Of a stretch of 64,000 nt of DNA, positions 1 to 8,330 are shown one piece after another. Position 1 is the stretch's first letter; every line of letters begins with the position of its first letter. Below the pieces are notes generated by a model. The model worked only from the letters and a program-made list of their open reading frames with translations, ran no database searches and was not told the origin of the DNA. Position numbers and translations under genes: made by a program. Source of the DNA: UBA1926 sp036732005 (GTDB lineage: Bacteria; Planctomycetota; Phycisphaerae; Phycisphaerales; UBA1924); contig DAINDF010000004.1 of the NCBI GenBank assembly GCA_036732005.1, positions 124,001-188,000 on the forward strand, written 5' to 3'.

Positions 1-37
1 GGCGTCGACCGATGCGGATCAGGTTTACACTCCGCCC

Positions 38-1255
38 ATGACCACCGCGACCACCGACCTCGCCCCGCTGATCGCCGCCGAGCACGCGGCGATCGCGGAG
101 ATCCGCCGCGACCTGCACCGCCACCCCGAACTCGGCTACCAGGAGCACCGCACCAGCAAGGCCGTGCAGCGCGAACTCGCCGCGATCGGCGTCGAGCACC
201 GGGGGGGGTACGCCCGGGGTACCGGCGTCGTTGCGCACCTCCCCGCGACCGTGCCGGGCGACCGCCCGGCCGTCGCGCTGCGGGCGGACATGGACGCCCT
301 GCCGATCGAGGAACGAACCGGCAAGCCCTGGGCCTCGACGACCAGCGGCGTGATGCACGCCTGCGGGCACGACGGGCACACCGCGGTCCTTCTGGGCGTT
401 GCGCGCGTCCTCGCCCGGCTCGAGCACCGACCCAACCCCGTCACCCTCGTCTTCCAGCCCGCCGAGGAGGGAGGGGGCGGGGGCGAGCTCATGTGCGACG
501 ACGGCGCCCTCGCCGGCGCGCGCGGAGGCGGGCTCGGGCCGCCCGTCGGCCGGATCTTCGGGCTGCACAACTGGCCCGGCATGCCGCTGGGCACGATCGC
601 CACGCGGCCCGGGCCTCTCCTCGCCGCGACCGACGAGTTCAACATCCGCGTCAAGGGCGTGCAGGGGCACGCCGCCTTCCCGCACGCCGCCCGCGACCCG
701 ATCGCCGCGGTCTGCCAGATTGTCGGCGCCGTCCAGACGATCGCCAGCCGCAACGCGCCCCCGACCGACCCGATCGTGGTGTCGGTCACCCAGGTGCACG
801 GCGGCAACACCCACAATGTCATCCCGGGGGAGGCGTCGTTCGGCGGCACCGTCCGCACCGTGACGCCGGAGACGCGCGCCATGGCCCGCGAACGCCTGTG
901 CGAGATCGCCCGCGGCATCGCCCACGCCATGGGGTGCGAGTGCGAGATCGACTGGCGCCACGGCTACCCGGTCACGCGCAACGACGCGGGTCTGGCGGGG
1001 CTGGTCCTGCGGACCGCGGGAGAACTCGTCGGGCCCGAGCGTGCCGTTGAACTGCCCGCACCGATCCTCGGGGGCGAGGACTTCGCCTATTACGGGGCGC
1101 ATGTCCCCGCGTGCTTCTTCGTGGTGGGCGCGTGCCCCGAGGGCGAGGACGCCCCCGCCCTGCTGCACACCCCGCGGTTCGATTTCAACGACGACGCGAT
1201 CCCGGTCTCGGTGGAGATGTTCTGCCGGCTCGCGATGGCCGAGCAGGACGCCTGA
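38..1255 (+). CDS. M20 family metallopeptidase (amidohydrolase)
   Basis: This 405-residue protein is a cytosolic zinc peptidase of the M20D amidohydrolase type (hippurate/N-acyl-amino-acid hydrolase group), which removes acyl groups from amino acids or related amides. The metal-binding signature MHACGHDGH sits at residues 106-114. The preceding LRADMDALPI is at 81-90, QPAEEG (catalytic Glu region) at about 140-145, and a late GGEDFAYY motif near residue 346 supplies the last ligand. Length is normal for the family. The ATG follows a non-coding leader of 37 bases, so the start is plausible. The PfkB-type kinase starts 16 bases downstream and may be cotranscribed. The natural substrate cannot be told from the sequence. 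Confidence 0.93.
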   Translation: MTTATTDLAPLIAAEHAAIAEIRRDLHRHPELGYQEHRTSKAVQRELAAIGVEHRGGYARGTGVVAHLPATVPGDRPAVALRADMDALPIEERTGKPWASTTSGVMHACGHDGHTAVLLGVARVLARLEHRPNPVTLVFQPAEEGGGGGELMCDDGALAGARGGGLGPPVGRIFGLHNWPGMPLGTIATRPGPLLAATDEFNIRVKGVQGHAAFPHAARDPIAAVCQIVGAVQTIASRNAPPTDPIVVSVTQVHGGNTHNVIPGEASFGGTVRTVTPETRAMARERLCEIARGIAHAMGCECEIDWRHGYPVTRNDAGLAGLVLRTAGELVGPERAVELPAPILGGEDFAYYGAHVPACFFVVGACPEGEDAPALLHTPRFDFNDDAIPVSVEMFCRLAMAEQDA

Positions 1256-1271
1256 TCACCCGGGGCTGAAC

Positions 1272-2417
1272 ATGAGCGACGAGACCAGACGCCGCGCCGC
1301 CGACCTGCTCGAGCAATCAACCTCGCGTCCCCCGCCGCGCGCGGTCGTCGGGTTCGACGGGTTCCTCGACACCATCGCCCACGCCGTCGACCGGAGGCGG
1401 TCGATGAGGCCCGACGACTACGAGCCCGTGCGCACGATCGCGGCGCTCGGGAGGCGGATCGGGGACGCCGCGGGCCGGTCCGCGAACCTCGAGCTGCGTG
1501 CCCGCGAGGTCCGAGCGGGCGGCAACGGGCCCATCATGGCCGGGGCGCTCGCGTCGCTGGGCGTCGAGGTCACGCTCATCGGCGCGCTGGGCCGCGAGGG
1601 CGACCCGGCCGACATCGACCCCGCCTATCGCCAGCTCGCCGAGCGCTGCGTGCGTGTGGTCTCGGTGGCGTCGAGCGCGCGCACGGACGCGCTCGAGTTC
1701 GAGGACGGCAAGATCATGTTCAACTGGTCGGCAAATCTCGACGGGCTGGACTGGGACGCCGTCGTGCGCGCGATCCCGCCCGCGGAGCTCGCGGAGCTGT
1801 GCGCCGGGGCCGCGCTGATCGCGACGGTCAACTGGACCAACCTCGGGGGACTCCCCTCGATCTGGCGCGGGCTGCGCGAGCATGTGCTCCCGCGTACGGG
1901 GGGGCGTTCACTCGGGTTGTTCGTCGACCTGACCGACCCCGCCAAGCGGACGGACGACGAGCTGCGGCGCGCGCTCGACGATCTGTCGCTCTTCCCCAAC
2001 CACATCTCGGTGACCCTCGGGCTCAACATCGCCGAGGCCGAGCGGTTCCGCGCGCTGCTTGGTCTCGGGTCGTCGCCCATCCGGCGCACGCCGGAGGGCA
2101 TGGCGGCGGCGGCCTCGGAGATCCGCGACGCGACCGGGCTGGACGAGATCGTGCTGCATACGCGCGGGGCGGCCGGGGCCGCGACGCGTGTGGAGAGCGC
2201 GGGTCTGCCGACGCGGCTTGTCGAGAGGCCGGCGATCTCGACGGGCGCCGGCGATCACTTCAACGGGGGCTACTCGGCCGCGCGGTCGCTGGGCCTGCCG
2301 CTCGGCGAGAGCCTGGCGTGCGGGTGCGACACCGCGTCGGCGTTCGTGCGCACGGGGCGGTGCCCATCGCGTTCAGAATTGGTGAATGAGCTCAGGGCGA
2401 GCCTCGGAACCGGGTGA
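1272..2417 (+). CDS. PfkB family carbohydrate kinase
   Basis: This predicted 381-residue cytosolic kinase belongs to the ribokinase/PfkB fold and would phosphorylate a sugar or nucleoside with ATP. The N-terminal GFDGFLDT and the GGNGPIMAGALASLG segment (glycine-rich substrate side) are visible. The C-terminal STGAGDHFNGGY matches the PfkB signature 2 with the catalytic Asp in GAGD. The open frame extends upstream, but the ATG at 1272 gives the usual family N-terminus and sits 16 bases after the preceding stop, so it was chosen. The substrate is unknown; the family includes fructokinases, ribokinases and adenosine kinases. Confidence 0.88.
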   Translation: MSDETRRRAADLLEQSTSRPPPRAVVGFDGFLDTIAHAVDRRRSMRPDDYEPVRTIAALGRRIGDAAGRSANLELRAREVRAGGNGPIMAGALASLGVEVTLIGALGREGDPADIDPAYRQLAERCVRVVSVASSARTDALEFEDGKIMFNWSANLDGLDWDAVVRAIPPAELAELCAGAALIATVNWTNLGGLPSIWRGLREHVLPRTGGRSLGLFVDLTDPAKRTDDELRRALDDLSLFPNHISVTLGLNIAEAERFRALLGLGSSPIRRTPEGMAAAASEIRDATGLDEIVLHTRGAAGAATRVESAGLPTRLVERPAISTGAGDHFNGGYSAARSLGLPLGESLACGCDTASAFVRTGRCPSRSELVNELRASLGTG

Positions 2418-2513
2418 TTTGTCTTTCTCCCTGCGCGGGGGCGCTGTAGAGTGGGTCGGCGCCGTCGCGGCGCTCGTGGGGAAGCTCGCCGCGACTTGAC
2501 GGGCGAGGTGCGC

Positions 2514-5129
2514 ATGCTCCGTGCGGTTGTGTTGGGCGTGGTCGGGGCGGTCTGTGCGCCGGCCGTGGGCGCGTCGCAGATCGTCTTCCTGCTTGACGGC
2601 TCTGGGAGTGTGTCCGCGGGCACCTTCGCGATGCAGCGGCAGGCTGTGCGCGACTGCGTGTGCGCGCCAGGGACGCCGCTCGACGGGTCGGTGTCGGTGG
2701 CGGTGGTGCAGTTCTCGCAGACCGCGCGGGTCGAGATCCCGCTGACGGTGCTGGACTCGCCCGGGGCGGCCGGGGCGTTCTGCGACCAGGTCGACTCGCT
2801 CGTTCGGCTCAACAGCGGGACGCGGATCCTGCCGGGCCTCGAATTGGCGCGGGATGTGTTCGAGGACGCCGACCCCGGGGCGGACCGGTCGCTGGTGATC
2901 CTTACCGACACGATCGTGTTCGATGAGCGTGACCTGGTCGAGGATCTCGCGGAGGACCTGCGGACGGGCGACGACCCGGTCCGACTGTGCGCTGGGATGA
3001 CGGACGAGACGATCGCGTTCGATCTCGCGCTGTTCAACCTGCTCTGCAATGTCCCCGGGTCGCCCGGGTACGAGCCCGATCAGCCGGCCGGGCGGGTCGA
3101 GCGCGTCGAGTTCGTGTGGCAATTCCAGCCGTTGTGCACGGGCTGCGTCGCGGTCTGCGAGGACCCGGGCGGGCCGGACTGCGACGGGGACGGCGTCGGC
3201 GACGCGTGCGAGCCCGACTGCGACGCCAACGGCGTGCCGGACGAGTGCGACATTCTCCTGGACCCGATGCGGGACCTGAACGGCAACGGGCTGCTGGACC
3301 TGTGCGAGGAGGACTGCAACGGGAACGGGCTTGCCGATTTCCTCGACATTCAGACCGGCCTCAGCACCGACTGCAACGGGGACGCGGTGCCCGACGAGTG
3401 CCAGGGGGCCGCGGACTGCAACGGGAACGGGCTGCCGGACTTCTGCGAGATCGCCGAGGGGCTCAGCGGCGACTGCAACCTCAACGGCGTGCCGGACGAG
3501 TGCGAATCGGGACTTTTCGCGGTGGTGACGCGGCGGCTCCTTGCGCTCGAGGGCGAGACGCCGCCGGTCGCGGGGCTGCCGGAGGAGTACGGGGTGCTCG
3601 GGCTGGGCGTCGCGGTGGACGACCGCGCGAGGGTCTGGTTCGGCGATGTCGGGGACGGCGGAGGGGGGCGGGGCGGCCTCGGCCCGGGGCGGGTGTTCGA
3701 GTTCGATCTGTCGCGGGGCGCCGCCGCGATGCTGCTGCGCGAGGGGGACCTGATCCCCGGCGGGGAGACCTGGCTGGATGATCCGGAGCCCGCGTGCGGC
3801 GTGGTCGAGGCGTTTCTTCAGCGCCTGCCGAGCGATCTCCCGTCCTCGGCGCCGCTGAGCGGGAACGGGGCGATCCGCGGGGTGTCGGCGGACGGGACGC
3901 TGCTGGTCGCGGGAACGGTGGTGATCGACTCGGAGTTGTGCGCCCCGCTCGGCACGCGTCGCGCGCTGCTCGGGGTGACGCCGGGCCTGGTCGATGTGCT
4001 GTACCGGGAGGACCTGGATGTCTGCCTGCTCGGCGACGGGCTGGAAGCGAGCCCGGCCCGGCCTCGCGAGGGCGGCGGGTTCGCCCACGCGGAGGTGCAG
4101 GCCAACCCGGGCTTCGCGTGGCTGATCACGCCAGCGGCCGATGGCGGGTGCGTCGTCGCGCGGAGCGGGGATCCATCGCCGGACGGCGGGGTGTACCAGA
4201 ACCCGTCGTACTCGGGGCTTGCGCCCGGGCCGTACCGGGTGACCGCCCGGCACGCGACGGGCGATCAGACGCTGTTCTTCGCCTCGTCGACCGTGTCGGG
4301 CGCGCTGCTCGTGCTCGACGAGGGCGGGGCGCAGACGCTGATCGCGCGGAACGGCACGCCGGTTTCGATCGATGGGCAGCCGCCCGCTGCGCTTGTGCTG
4401 CGCTCAACGCTCGAGGAGGGGGCCGATGTCGGCGTGCTGACCGGCGCGGGACCCGATGTCGTGTTCCGGGGCGAGGTCGGGGGCGTCGAGGCGCTGTTTG
4501 TCTGGGAGCGGGAGCGCAACGCGGACCCGTCCGACCCGTTCGTGCGCGCGATCGTCGCCGCGGCGGACCTGGAATCGCTGCCGGGGCTGCGCGCCGTTCC
4601 GGGGAGCGTGCGGCTCAGCCACCCGGTGCTCGGCGGGCCTTGCGGGTCGTGCGGGCCGGGGCCGGGGATGGTGGCGTTCAAGGCGGCCTGGCGCGACCTG
4701 GACAACAACGAGGACCGCACGGGGCTGTTCGCGTACGCGCCGGGGCACGGCCTCATCCCGGTCGCGGTGCCGGGGGAGCGGCTGCCGCCGCCTCGGGATG
4801 ATCTCGCGTTCGCGGAGTCGTCGGCGATGGTCGGGGGCTTCGACCTCGACGCGAGCGGGCGTGGAACGGTGGTGTTCACCGCGATGGTGGGGCTGGCGGG
4901 CCATGAGCCCGTGCCGGCATCGGCGTCGGCGGTGATCGCCGTCTCGGTCAAGCCCGGGGCGTGCGACCTGAGGCCCCCGTTCGGCCTGCTGGACCTCGAG
5001 GACATCATCGGGTTCGTGACGGGGCTGATGGGGGAAGACCCCGCCGCGGACTTCGCCGAGCCGTTCGGCACCTTCGATCTGGGCGACATCGTCGGGTTCG
5101 TCGGGTGCTTCTCGGCGGGGTGCCCTTGA
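2514..5129 (+). CDS. secreted VWA-domain protein with Asp/Asn-Gly repeats
   Basis: This is an 871-residue exported protein with unknown ligand. The first 20 residues form a signal peptide (MLRAVVLGVVGAVCAPAVGA). A von Willebrand A domain follows at once with the MIDAS motif DGSGS, and spans roughly residues 22-190. Residues of about 220-330 contain repeated D-C-[ND]-x-[ND]-G-[LV]-x-D-x-C units of the thrombospondin-type-3/EF-hand-like kind seen in planctomycete secreted proteins. A long central region has no recognisable domain. The last about 50 residues hold two related segments (LLDLEDIIGFV and TFDLGDIVGFV) like the dockerin-type tails of Phycisphaerae proteins. The ATG at 2514 was preferred to 2451 because it begins the signal peptide. 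Confidence 0.8.
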   Translation: MLRAVVLGVVGAVCAPAVGASQIVFLLDGSGSVSAGTFAMQRQAVRDCVCAPGTPLDGSVSVAVVQFSQTARVEIPLTVLDSPGAAGAFCDQVDSLVRLNSGTRILPGLELARDVFEDADPGADRSLVILTDTIVFDERDLVEDLAEDLRTGDDPVRLCAGMTDETIAFDLALFNLLCNVPGSPGYEPDQPAGRVERVEFVWQFQPLCTGCVAVCEDPGGPDCDGDGVGDACEPDCDANGVPDECDILLDPMRDLNGNGLLDLCEEDCNGNGLADFLDIQTGLSTDCNGDAVPDECQGAADCNGNGLPDFCEIAEGLSGDCNLNGVPDECESGLFAVVTRRLLALEGETPPVAGLPEEYGVLGLGVAVDDRARVWFGDVGDGGGGRGGLGPGRVFEFDLSRGAAAMLLREGDLIPGGETWLDDPEPACGVVEAFLQRLPSDLPSSAPLSGNGAIRGVSADGTLLVAGTVVIDSELCAPLGTRRALLGVTPGLVDVLYREDLDVCLLGDGLEASPARPREGGGFAHAEVQANPGFAWLITPAADGGCVVARSGDPSPDGGVYQNPSYSGLAPGPYRVTARHATGDQTLFFASSTVSGALLVLDEGGAQTLIARNGTPVSIDGQPPAALVLRSTLEEGADVGVLTGAGPDVVFRGEVGGVEALFVWERERNADPSDPFVRAIVAAADLESLPGLRAVPGSVRLSHPVLGGPCGSCGPGPGMVAFKAAWRDLDNNEDRTGLFAYAPGHGLIPVAVPGERLPPPRDDLAFAESSAMVGGFDLDASGRGTVVFTAMVGLAGHEPVPASASAVIAVSVKPGACDLRPPFGLLDLEDIIGFVTGLMGEDPAADFAEPFGTFDLGDIVGFVGCFSAGCP

Positions 5130-5160
5130 GCGGGCGCCGCCGGCTATGATCCGCGGATCC

Positions 5161-5232
5161 GCGGGCGTAACTCAATGGTAGAGTGTCAGCCTTCCAAGCT
5201 GAATGTTGCCGGTTCGAGTCCGGTCGCCCGCT
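5161..5232 (+). tRNA. tRNA-Gly (anticodon UCC)
   Basis: A complete 72-base cloverleaf can be drawn. The acceptor stem pairs 5161-5167 with 5225-5231, and the anticodon stem TCAGC/GCTGA encloses the loop CTTCCAA with anticodon TCC at 5193-5195. The T arm has the invariant GGTTCGAGTCC. The 3' CCA is not encoded. It lies 31 bases after the VWA gene. No element junction is visible within it. Confidence 0.95.
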
Positions 5233-5450
5233 CTTGACCGCTCCCAGCCGGCTCCCGCCGGGGCGTGCCAAGTCCTGATTTGGCAGCGGCTTCCGAGCGA
5301 CGGAACCGGAGGCATTCAGCCGACGGCGCCGATGGTTTGGTGACAGGTTCGGCGTCTGCATGCCATGCGGCGGCATGTGCGCGCTACCCATGGCGCTCCC
5401 AGCGGTGCAATCGTGCGCCGGCGAATTTGGTTGGGCGGGCGCCACGAAGG

Positions 5451-5466
5451 ACCACCGGATCGACAG
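5451..5466. other. putative attachment core, left copy
   Basis: ACCACCGGATCGACAG is identical, in the same orientation, to 63194-63209. On the minus strand the motif equals the anticodon loop to variable loop of a tRNA-Asp, which is a usual crossover region for tyrosine integrases. To the right both copies continue into loosely similar sequence (GCTCCGAC then CCCC, later TCAAAAA). To the left this copy lacks the T arm seen at the right copy. A 16-mer match can arise by chance in 64 kb, so this rests on context. Confidence 0.4.
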
Positions 5467-5584
5467 TCGGCTCCGACCCCTTCCGACAACTGCCCTGCGA
5501 GGTCAAAAACCGCGTTCTCGGGGGCGCCAAGCCGTTCGCTTGTTCGCATGTATGCGATCATTGGACCGCCAAGTGCACGCTGGT

Positions 5585-5607
5585 GAGCGCGCACTGGAGC
5601 GCGCACT
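5585..5607. repeat. GAGCGCGCACT direct repeats (possible integrase arm sites, left)
   Basis: Two copies of GAGCGCGCACT start at 5585 and 5597, 12 bases apart. A similar pair lies at 63076-63097, 97 bases inside the right 16-bp repeat, while this pair lies 118 bases inside the left one. The arrangement resembles arm-type binding sites of lambda-like integrases, but function is inferred. Confidence 0.35.
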
Positions 5608-5682
5608 CGCCAGCCGGGATTCCACACTGTCGGCCCTCGTCATAGGGGGTAACGCCTACCGCTTGGGCGAGCGGGCCGACGG

Positions 5683-6150
5683 TTGATCTGGTGCTTGACC
5701 GTGTGGCAGGCTGTGGACCCATTCCACACGGCAGACCTGGGTAGATGGCTCGTCCTCGTGCCAGGGCGTCCCGTGGTCCCAACCGTCCCCCGCTGCACTG
5801 TCGCACGTTCCAAGGTTCCGCCGTGATGGCGCTCCGCGCCGCCGCGTTCGTTCAGGTTCATCACCCACTGAGCCACGGTGCCTGTCCAACCCGGCGGCGC
5901 CGTCGGGTCATCGTGCGCGCTCACAAGGAGTCCCTCCATGACAGTCGTGAAGACGCCCCCGAAGGTCAGTTACCCCGTCCGCATGCTGCCGATCGAGAAG
6001 ATGGTGCCGACGCCCGACAACCGGCGCCGGCCGATCACGCGGGCCTCGGTTGAGTCCCTCGCCAAGTCAATGGCCAAGGACGGCGTCCTCCAGCCCATCG
6101 TAGTGCGCGAGAACCGGAGAAGTCCGGGCAGTTCGAGATCAGGGCGGGGG
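5683..6150 (+). repeat. parB leader and 5' end, left diverged copy
   Basis: This segment aligns with 19521-19989. The shared part begins at TTGATCTG, keeps a TGTGG-CCACA inverted repeat (5702-5728 here, 19542-19567 there), a GGGTAGATG box, the sequence around the parB start and about 70 codons. By eye most positions are identical but substitutions are spread throughout, so this is an old or imported copy and not a recent duplication. The two copies bracket the chromate module. Confidence 0.8.
5938..6150 (+). pseudogene. truncated parB (N-terminal fragment)
   Basis: From the ATG at 5938 the frame reads MTVVKTPPKVSYPVRMLPIE and follows the intact ParB at 19777 closely for about 60 residues, including the SLAKSMAKDGVLQPIVVRE box of the ParB nuclease-like domain. 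At about 6115 a one-base deletion relative to the intact copy shifts the frame. Homology then stops completely near 6150, where the chromate-module promoter begins. It cannot make a functional ParB. Confidence 0.8.
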
Positions 6151-6160
6151 GCCGGACTAT

Positions 6161-6176
6161 CTGACAGGAATGTCAG
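6161..6176. promoter_or_regulatory. CTGACA-N4-TGTCAG operator upstream of the response regulator
   Basis: CTGACAGGAATGTCAG is a perfect 6-bp inverted repeat with a 4-base centre, 46 bases before the regulator ATG. The same box (centre GATT) lies at 12797. TGACA-N4-TGTCA is the known half-site layout of CusR/CopR/PcoR response regulators, so autoregulation by the adjacent OmpR-type protein is likely. Both copies are followed by similar bases (ATC, then a TGTAG/TACAG hexamer, AGCCG, GGCGGCC-like), suggesting a shared promoter architecture. Confidence 0.7.
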
Positions 6177-6222
6177 AGATCTGTAGCCGCAGCGGCCCCG
6201 GCCACGCGGGTACCGTCATGGC

Positions 6223-6918
6223 ATGCAGGAGCCGGCAGCCCGCATCCTGGTTGTCGAGGACGAGCCGACCGTCCGGCGGTCGCTAGAGCGCGGGCTCGCG
6301 GCGGAGGGGTACGTCGTGGTCGCGTCGGGCACGGGCGAGGATGGGTTCTTCCGGGCCACGACCGAGCGGTACGATGCGGTCGTCCTCGACATCATGCTCC
6401 CCGGGCGGAGCGGGCTGGAGGTGCTCGCGGGCATCCGGCAGAAGGTCGGCGACATTCCTGTGCTGCTCCTCACGGCGCGGGACGCGGTCGAGGACCGCGT
6501 GAACGGGCTCGACGCCGGTGCGGACGACTATCTCGTGAAACCCTTCGCGTTCGACGAGCTGCTGGCCCGCATCCGCGTGCTGCTCCGGCGTGGCCGCGCC
6601 GCGGCGACGAAGCTCGCCTGCGCGGACCTGGAAATCGACCTCCTCGCGCGGCGGGCGGCGCGGGCCGACAGGACGCTGCACCTGACCGTCCGCGAGTTCG
6701 ACCTGCTGGAGTACCTGCTGCGCCACGCCGGGAGCGTCGTCTCGCGCGACATGCTCGCGCGCGACGTTTGGAAGGAGACGGGCCGGATCACTCCGCTCGA
6801 CAACGTGATCGACGCGACCGTTGCACGCCTACGGAAGAAGGTCGATGAGCCCTTCGGCCGGCCGCTGATCCACACGGTGCGAGGCATCGGGTTCCGACTG
6901 TCGGAGGAGCGAGCATGA
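6223..6918 (+). CDS. OmpR/PhoB-type response regulator (CusR/CopR-like)
   Basis: This 231-residue DNA-binding protein has a receiver domain at residues 8-120 with the acidic pair in VVEDE, phosphoacceptor Asp56 (VVLDIMLP), Thr84 (LLLTARD) and Lys106 (YLVKPF). A winged helix follows from about 130 to 228, with the usual C-terminal TVRGIGFRL. It starts 46 bases after a CTGACA-N4-TGTCAG box, the kind of site bound by CusR/CopR regulators. The box recurs at 12797, so the protein probably controls both its own operon and the chrB-like operon. Its stop overlaps the sensor kinase start by 4 bases. The inducing metal is not shown by the sequence; chromate-associated or copper-like stress are the candidates. 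Confidence 0.93.
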   Translation: MQEPAARILVVEDEPTVRRSLERGLAAEGYVVVASGTGEDGFFRATTERYDAVVLDIMLPGRSGLEVLAGIRQKVGDIPVLLLTARDAVEDRVNGLDAGADDYLVKPFAFDELLARIRVLLRRGRAAATKLACADLEIDLLARRAARADRTLHLTVREFDLLEYLLRHAGSVVSRDMLARDVWKETGRITPLDNVIDATVARLRKKVDEPFGRPLIHTVRGIGFRLSEERA

Positions 6919-8330
6919 TCGGCCGTCCGACAACCATCCGGGCGCGGCTGGCGCTGTGGTCCGCGGCGGCGCTCGCGGCTGTGCTGCTGATCGTCGCGGC
7001 CGGGGTCTACCTCATCGTTCGTGCCGGAGTGCTTGGAGAGGTCGCCGCCCGCGTTCGGCGTGACCTTGAAACGACCGTCGCCTTCGTCAGCGCCAACCCC
7101 GGCGACGTCGCCGAGTTCGCGGAGTTCAACCCCCACGCGCTCGTGCTCGTCGTCAAGGGCGATCAAATCGAGCATCAAGCCGCCGCCTGGGAATCCCTCG
7201 GGCTCCCCGCGCCTGCGCAGATCGTGACCGATGGAACGGACCGACTATGGGAGACCCCGCGCCACGACCACTACCGCATCGCGGCGACGACCGTGAACAC
7301 GGGCGAGCGCACCTTCACGATCGCTGTTGCGGCGGACGAGGAGCCGGCGCGCCGGAGCATCGCGGCGGTCAACTGGATGCTCGGTGCGTCGTTCCCTGTC
7401 CTTCTCGTGCTCGCGGGGGTCGGAGGGTACTGGCTCGCGGGACGCATGCTGTCGCCGGTCCGCCGGATGGCCGAGGCCGCGGAGCGCATCAGCGGCGACC
7501 GTCTCGGGGAGCGGCTCCCCGTCGAGAACCCCGCCGATGAGTTCGGAAGGCTGGCGACCATCACGAACCGCTCGCTCGATCGGCTCAGGGAGGCGTTTGA
7601 CCGGCAGCGTCGCTTCACCGCCGACGCCTCCCACGAGATTCGTACCCCGCTGACGGCGATCCGCAGTGCTGGCGAGGTGGCGCTCCGCACGGAGCACTCG
7701 TCGGAGCACTACCGCGAGGCGATTGGCTCGATGCTAGAGGGCGTCACGCGACTGACCTCGCTCACCGACCGCCTGCTCGTCCTCGCTCGTGCCGACGCGG
7801 GGACGCACGTTGTAAGGCCCGAGACCGTCGACGCCGCGGCCATCGCACGGGAGGTGGTCGATCTCTATGCGCCTGTCGCGGAGGACAAGGGCGTAGAGCT
7901 TGCTCTCACCAAGGGCGAGCTGTTGCCGATTACGGTGGACTCGATGCTGTTCCGCCAGGCTCTCGTCAATCTCGTGGACAACGCGGTGAAGTACACGCCC
8001 GCCGGCGGGAGTGTCGAAGTGTCGGCGGCGCTGGTCGATGGCACGGTTCAACTCGCCGTCGCTGACACCGGTCCGGGGATCGCGCCAGAGCACCAGCCGC
8101 GGATCTTCGAGCGCTTCTATCGCGTCGACCCGGCCCGCTCGCCTTCGGCTCAATCCGGCACCGGTCTGGGCCTGGCGATCGTCAAGTGGTCCGTCGAGAC
8201 CTGCGGCGGCAGCGTCGGCGTTGCCTCGCAGCCCGGACGCGGCAGCACGTTCACACTGACATTCCCCACTGGCGCTGAGCCCTCGGCGGATCACAATCCA
8301 GCCAACCCTCGTTCAGGAGATATGACATGA
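6915..8330 (+). CDS. HAMP sensor histidine kinase
   Basis: This 471-residue inner-membrane kinase is the partner of the upstream regulator (ATGA overlap). One membrane helix lies at about residues 14-36. A periplasmic sensor domain of about 110 residues follows, then a second helix at about 156-176 and a HAMP linker at 177-228. The HisKA domain has the phosphorylated His240 (DASHEIRTPL). The HATPase domain shows the N box at Asn356 (NLVDNAVKYT), DTGPGI and GTGLGLAIVKW. Size and order fit heavy-metal sensor kinases of the CusS/CopS group. The periplasmic domain shows no obvious metal-binding His/Met cluster, so the ligand is open. Confidence 0.92.
   Translation: MIGRPTTIRARLALWSAAALAAVLLIVAAGVYLIVRAGVLGEVAARVRRDLETTVAFVSANPGDVAEFAEFNPHALVLVVKGDQIEHQAAAWESLGLPAPAQIVTDGTDRLWETPRHDHYRIAATTVNTGERTFTIAVAADEEPARRSIAAVNWMLGASFPVLLVLAGVGGYWLAGRMLSPVRRMAEAAERISGDRLGERLPVENPADEFGRLATITNRSLDRLREAFDRQRRFTADASHEIRTPLTAIRSAGEVALRTEHSSEHYREAIGSMLEGVTRLTSLTDRLLVLARADAGTHVVRPETVDAAAIAREVVDLYAPVAEDKGVELALTKGELLPITVDSMLFRQALVNLVDNAVKYTPAGGSVEVSAALVDGTVQLAVADTGPGIAPEHQPRIFERFYRVDPARSPSAQSGTGLGLAIVKWSVETCGGSVGVASQPGRGSTFTLTFPTGAEPSADHNPANPRSGDMT

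Larger units (their letters stand above)
5233..5682. other. non-coding stretch holding the putative left end of the element
   Basis: No convincing gene is present in these 450 bases; the open frames on both strands have composition typical of chance frames in GC-rich DNA. The stretch contains a 16-bp sequence that recurs at 63194 and a pair of GAGCGCGCACT repeats that recur near 63080, listed separately. Confidence 0.6.

Noticed and set aside
2373..4253. A 626-codon minus-strand frame opposite the VWA gene
   Set aside because: It is a shadow of a GC-rich gene on the other strand, rich in Arg, Pro, Ala and His, with no motif; the plus-strand gene has signal peptide and domains.
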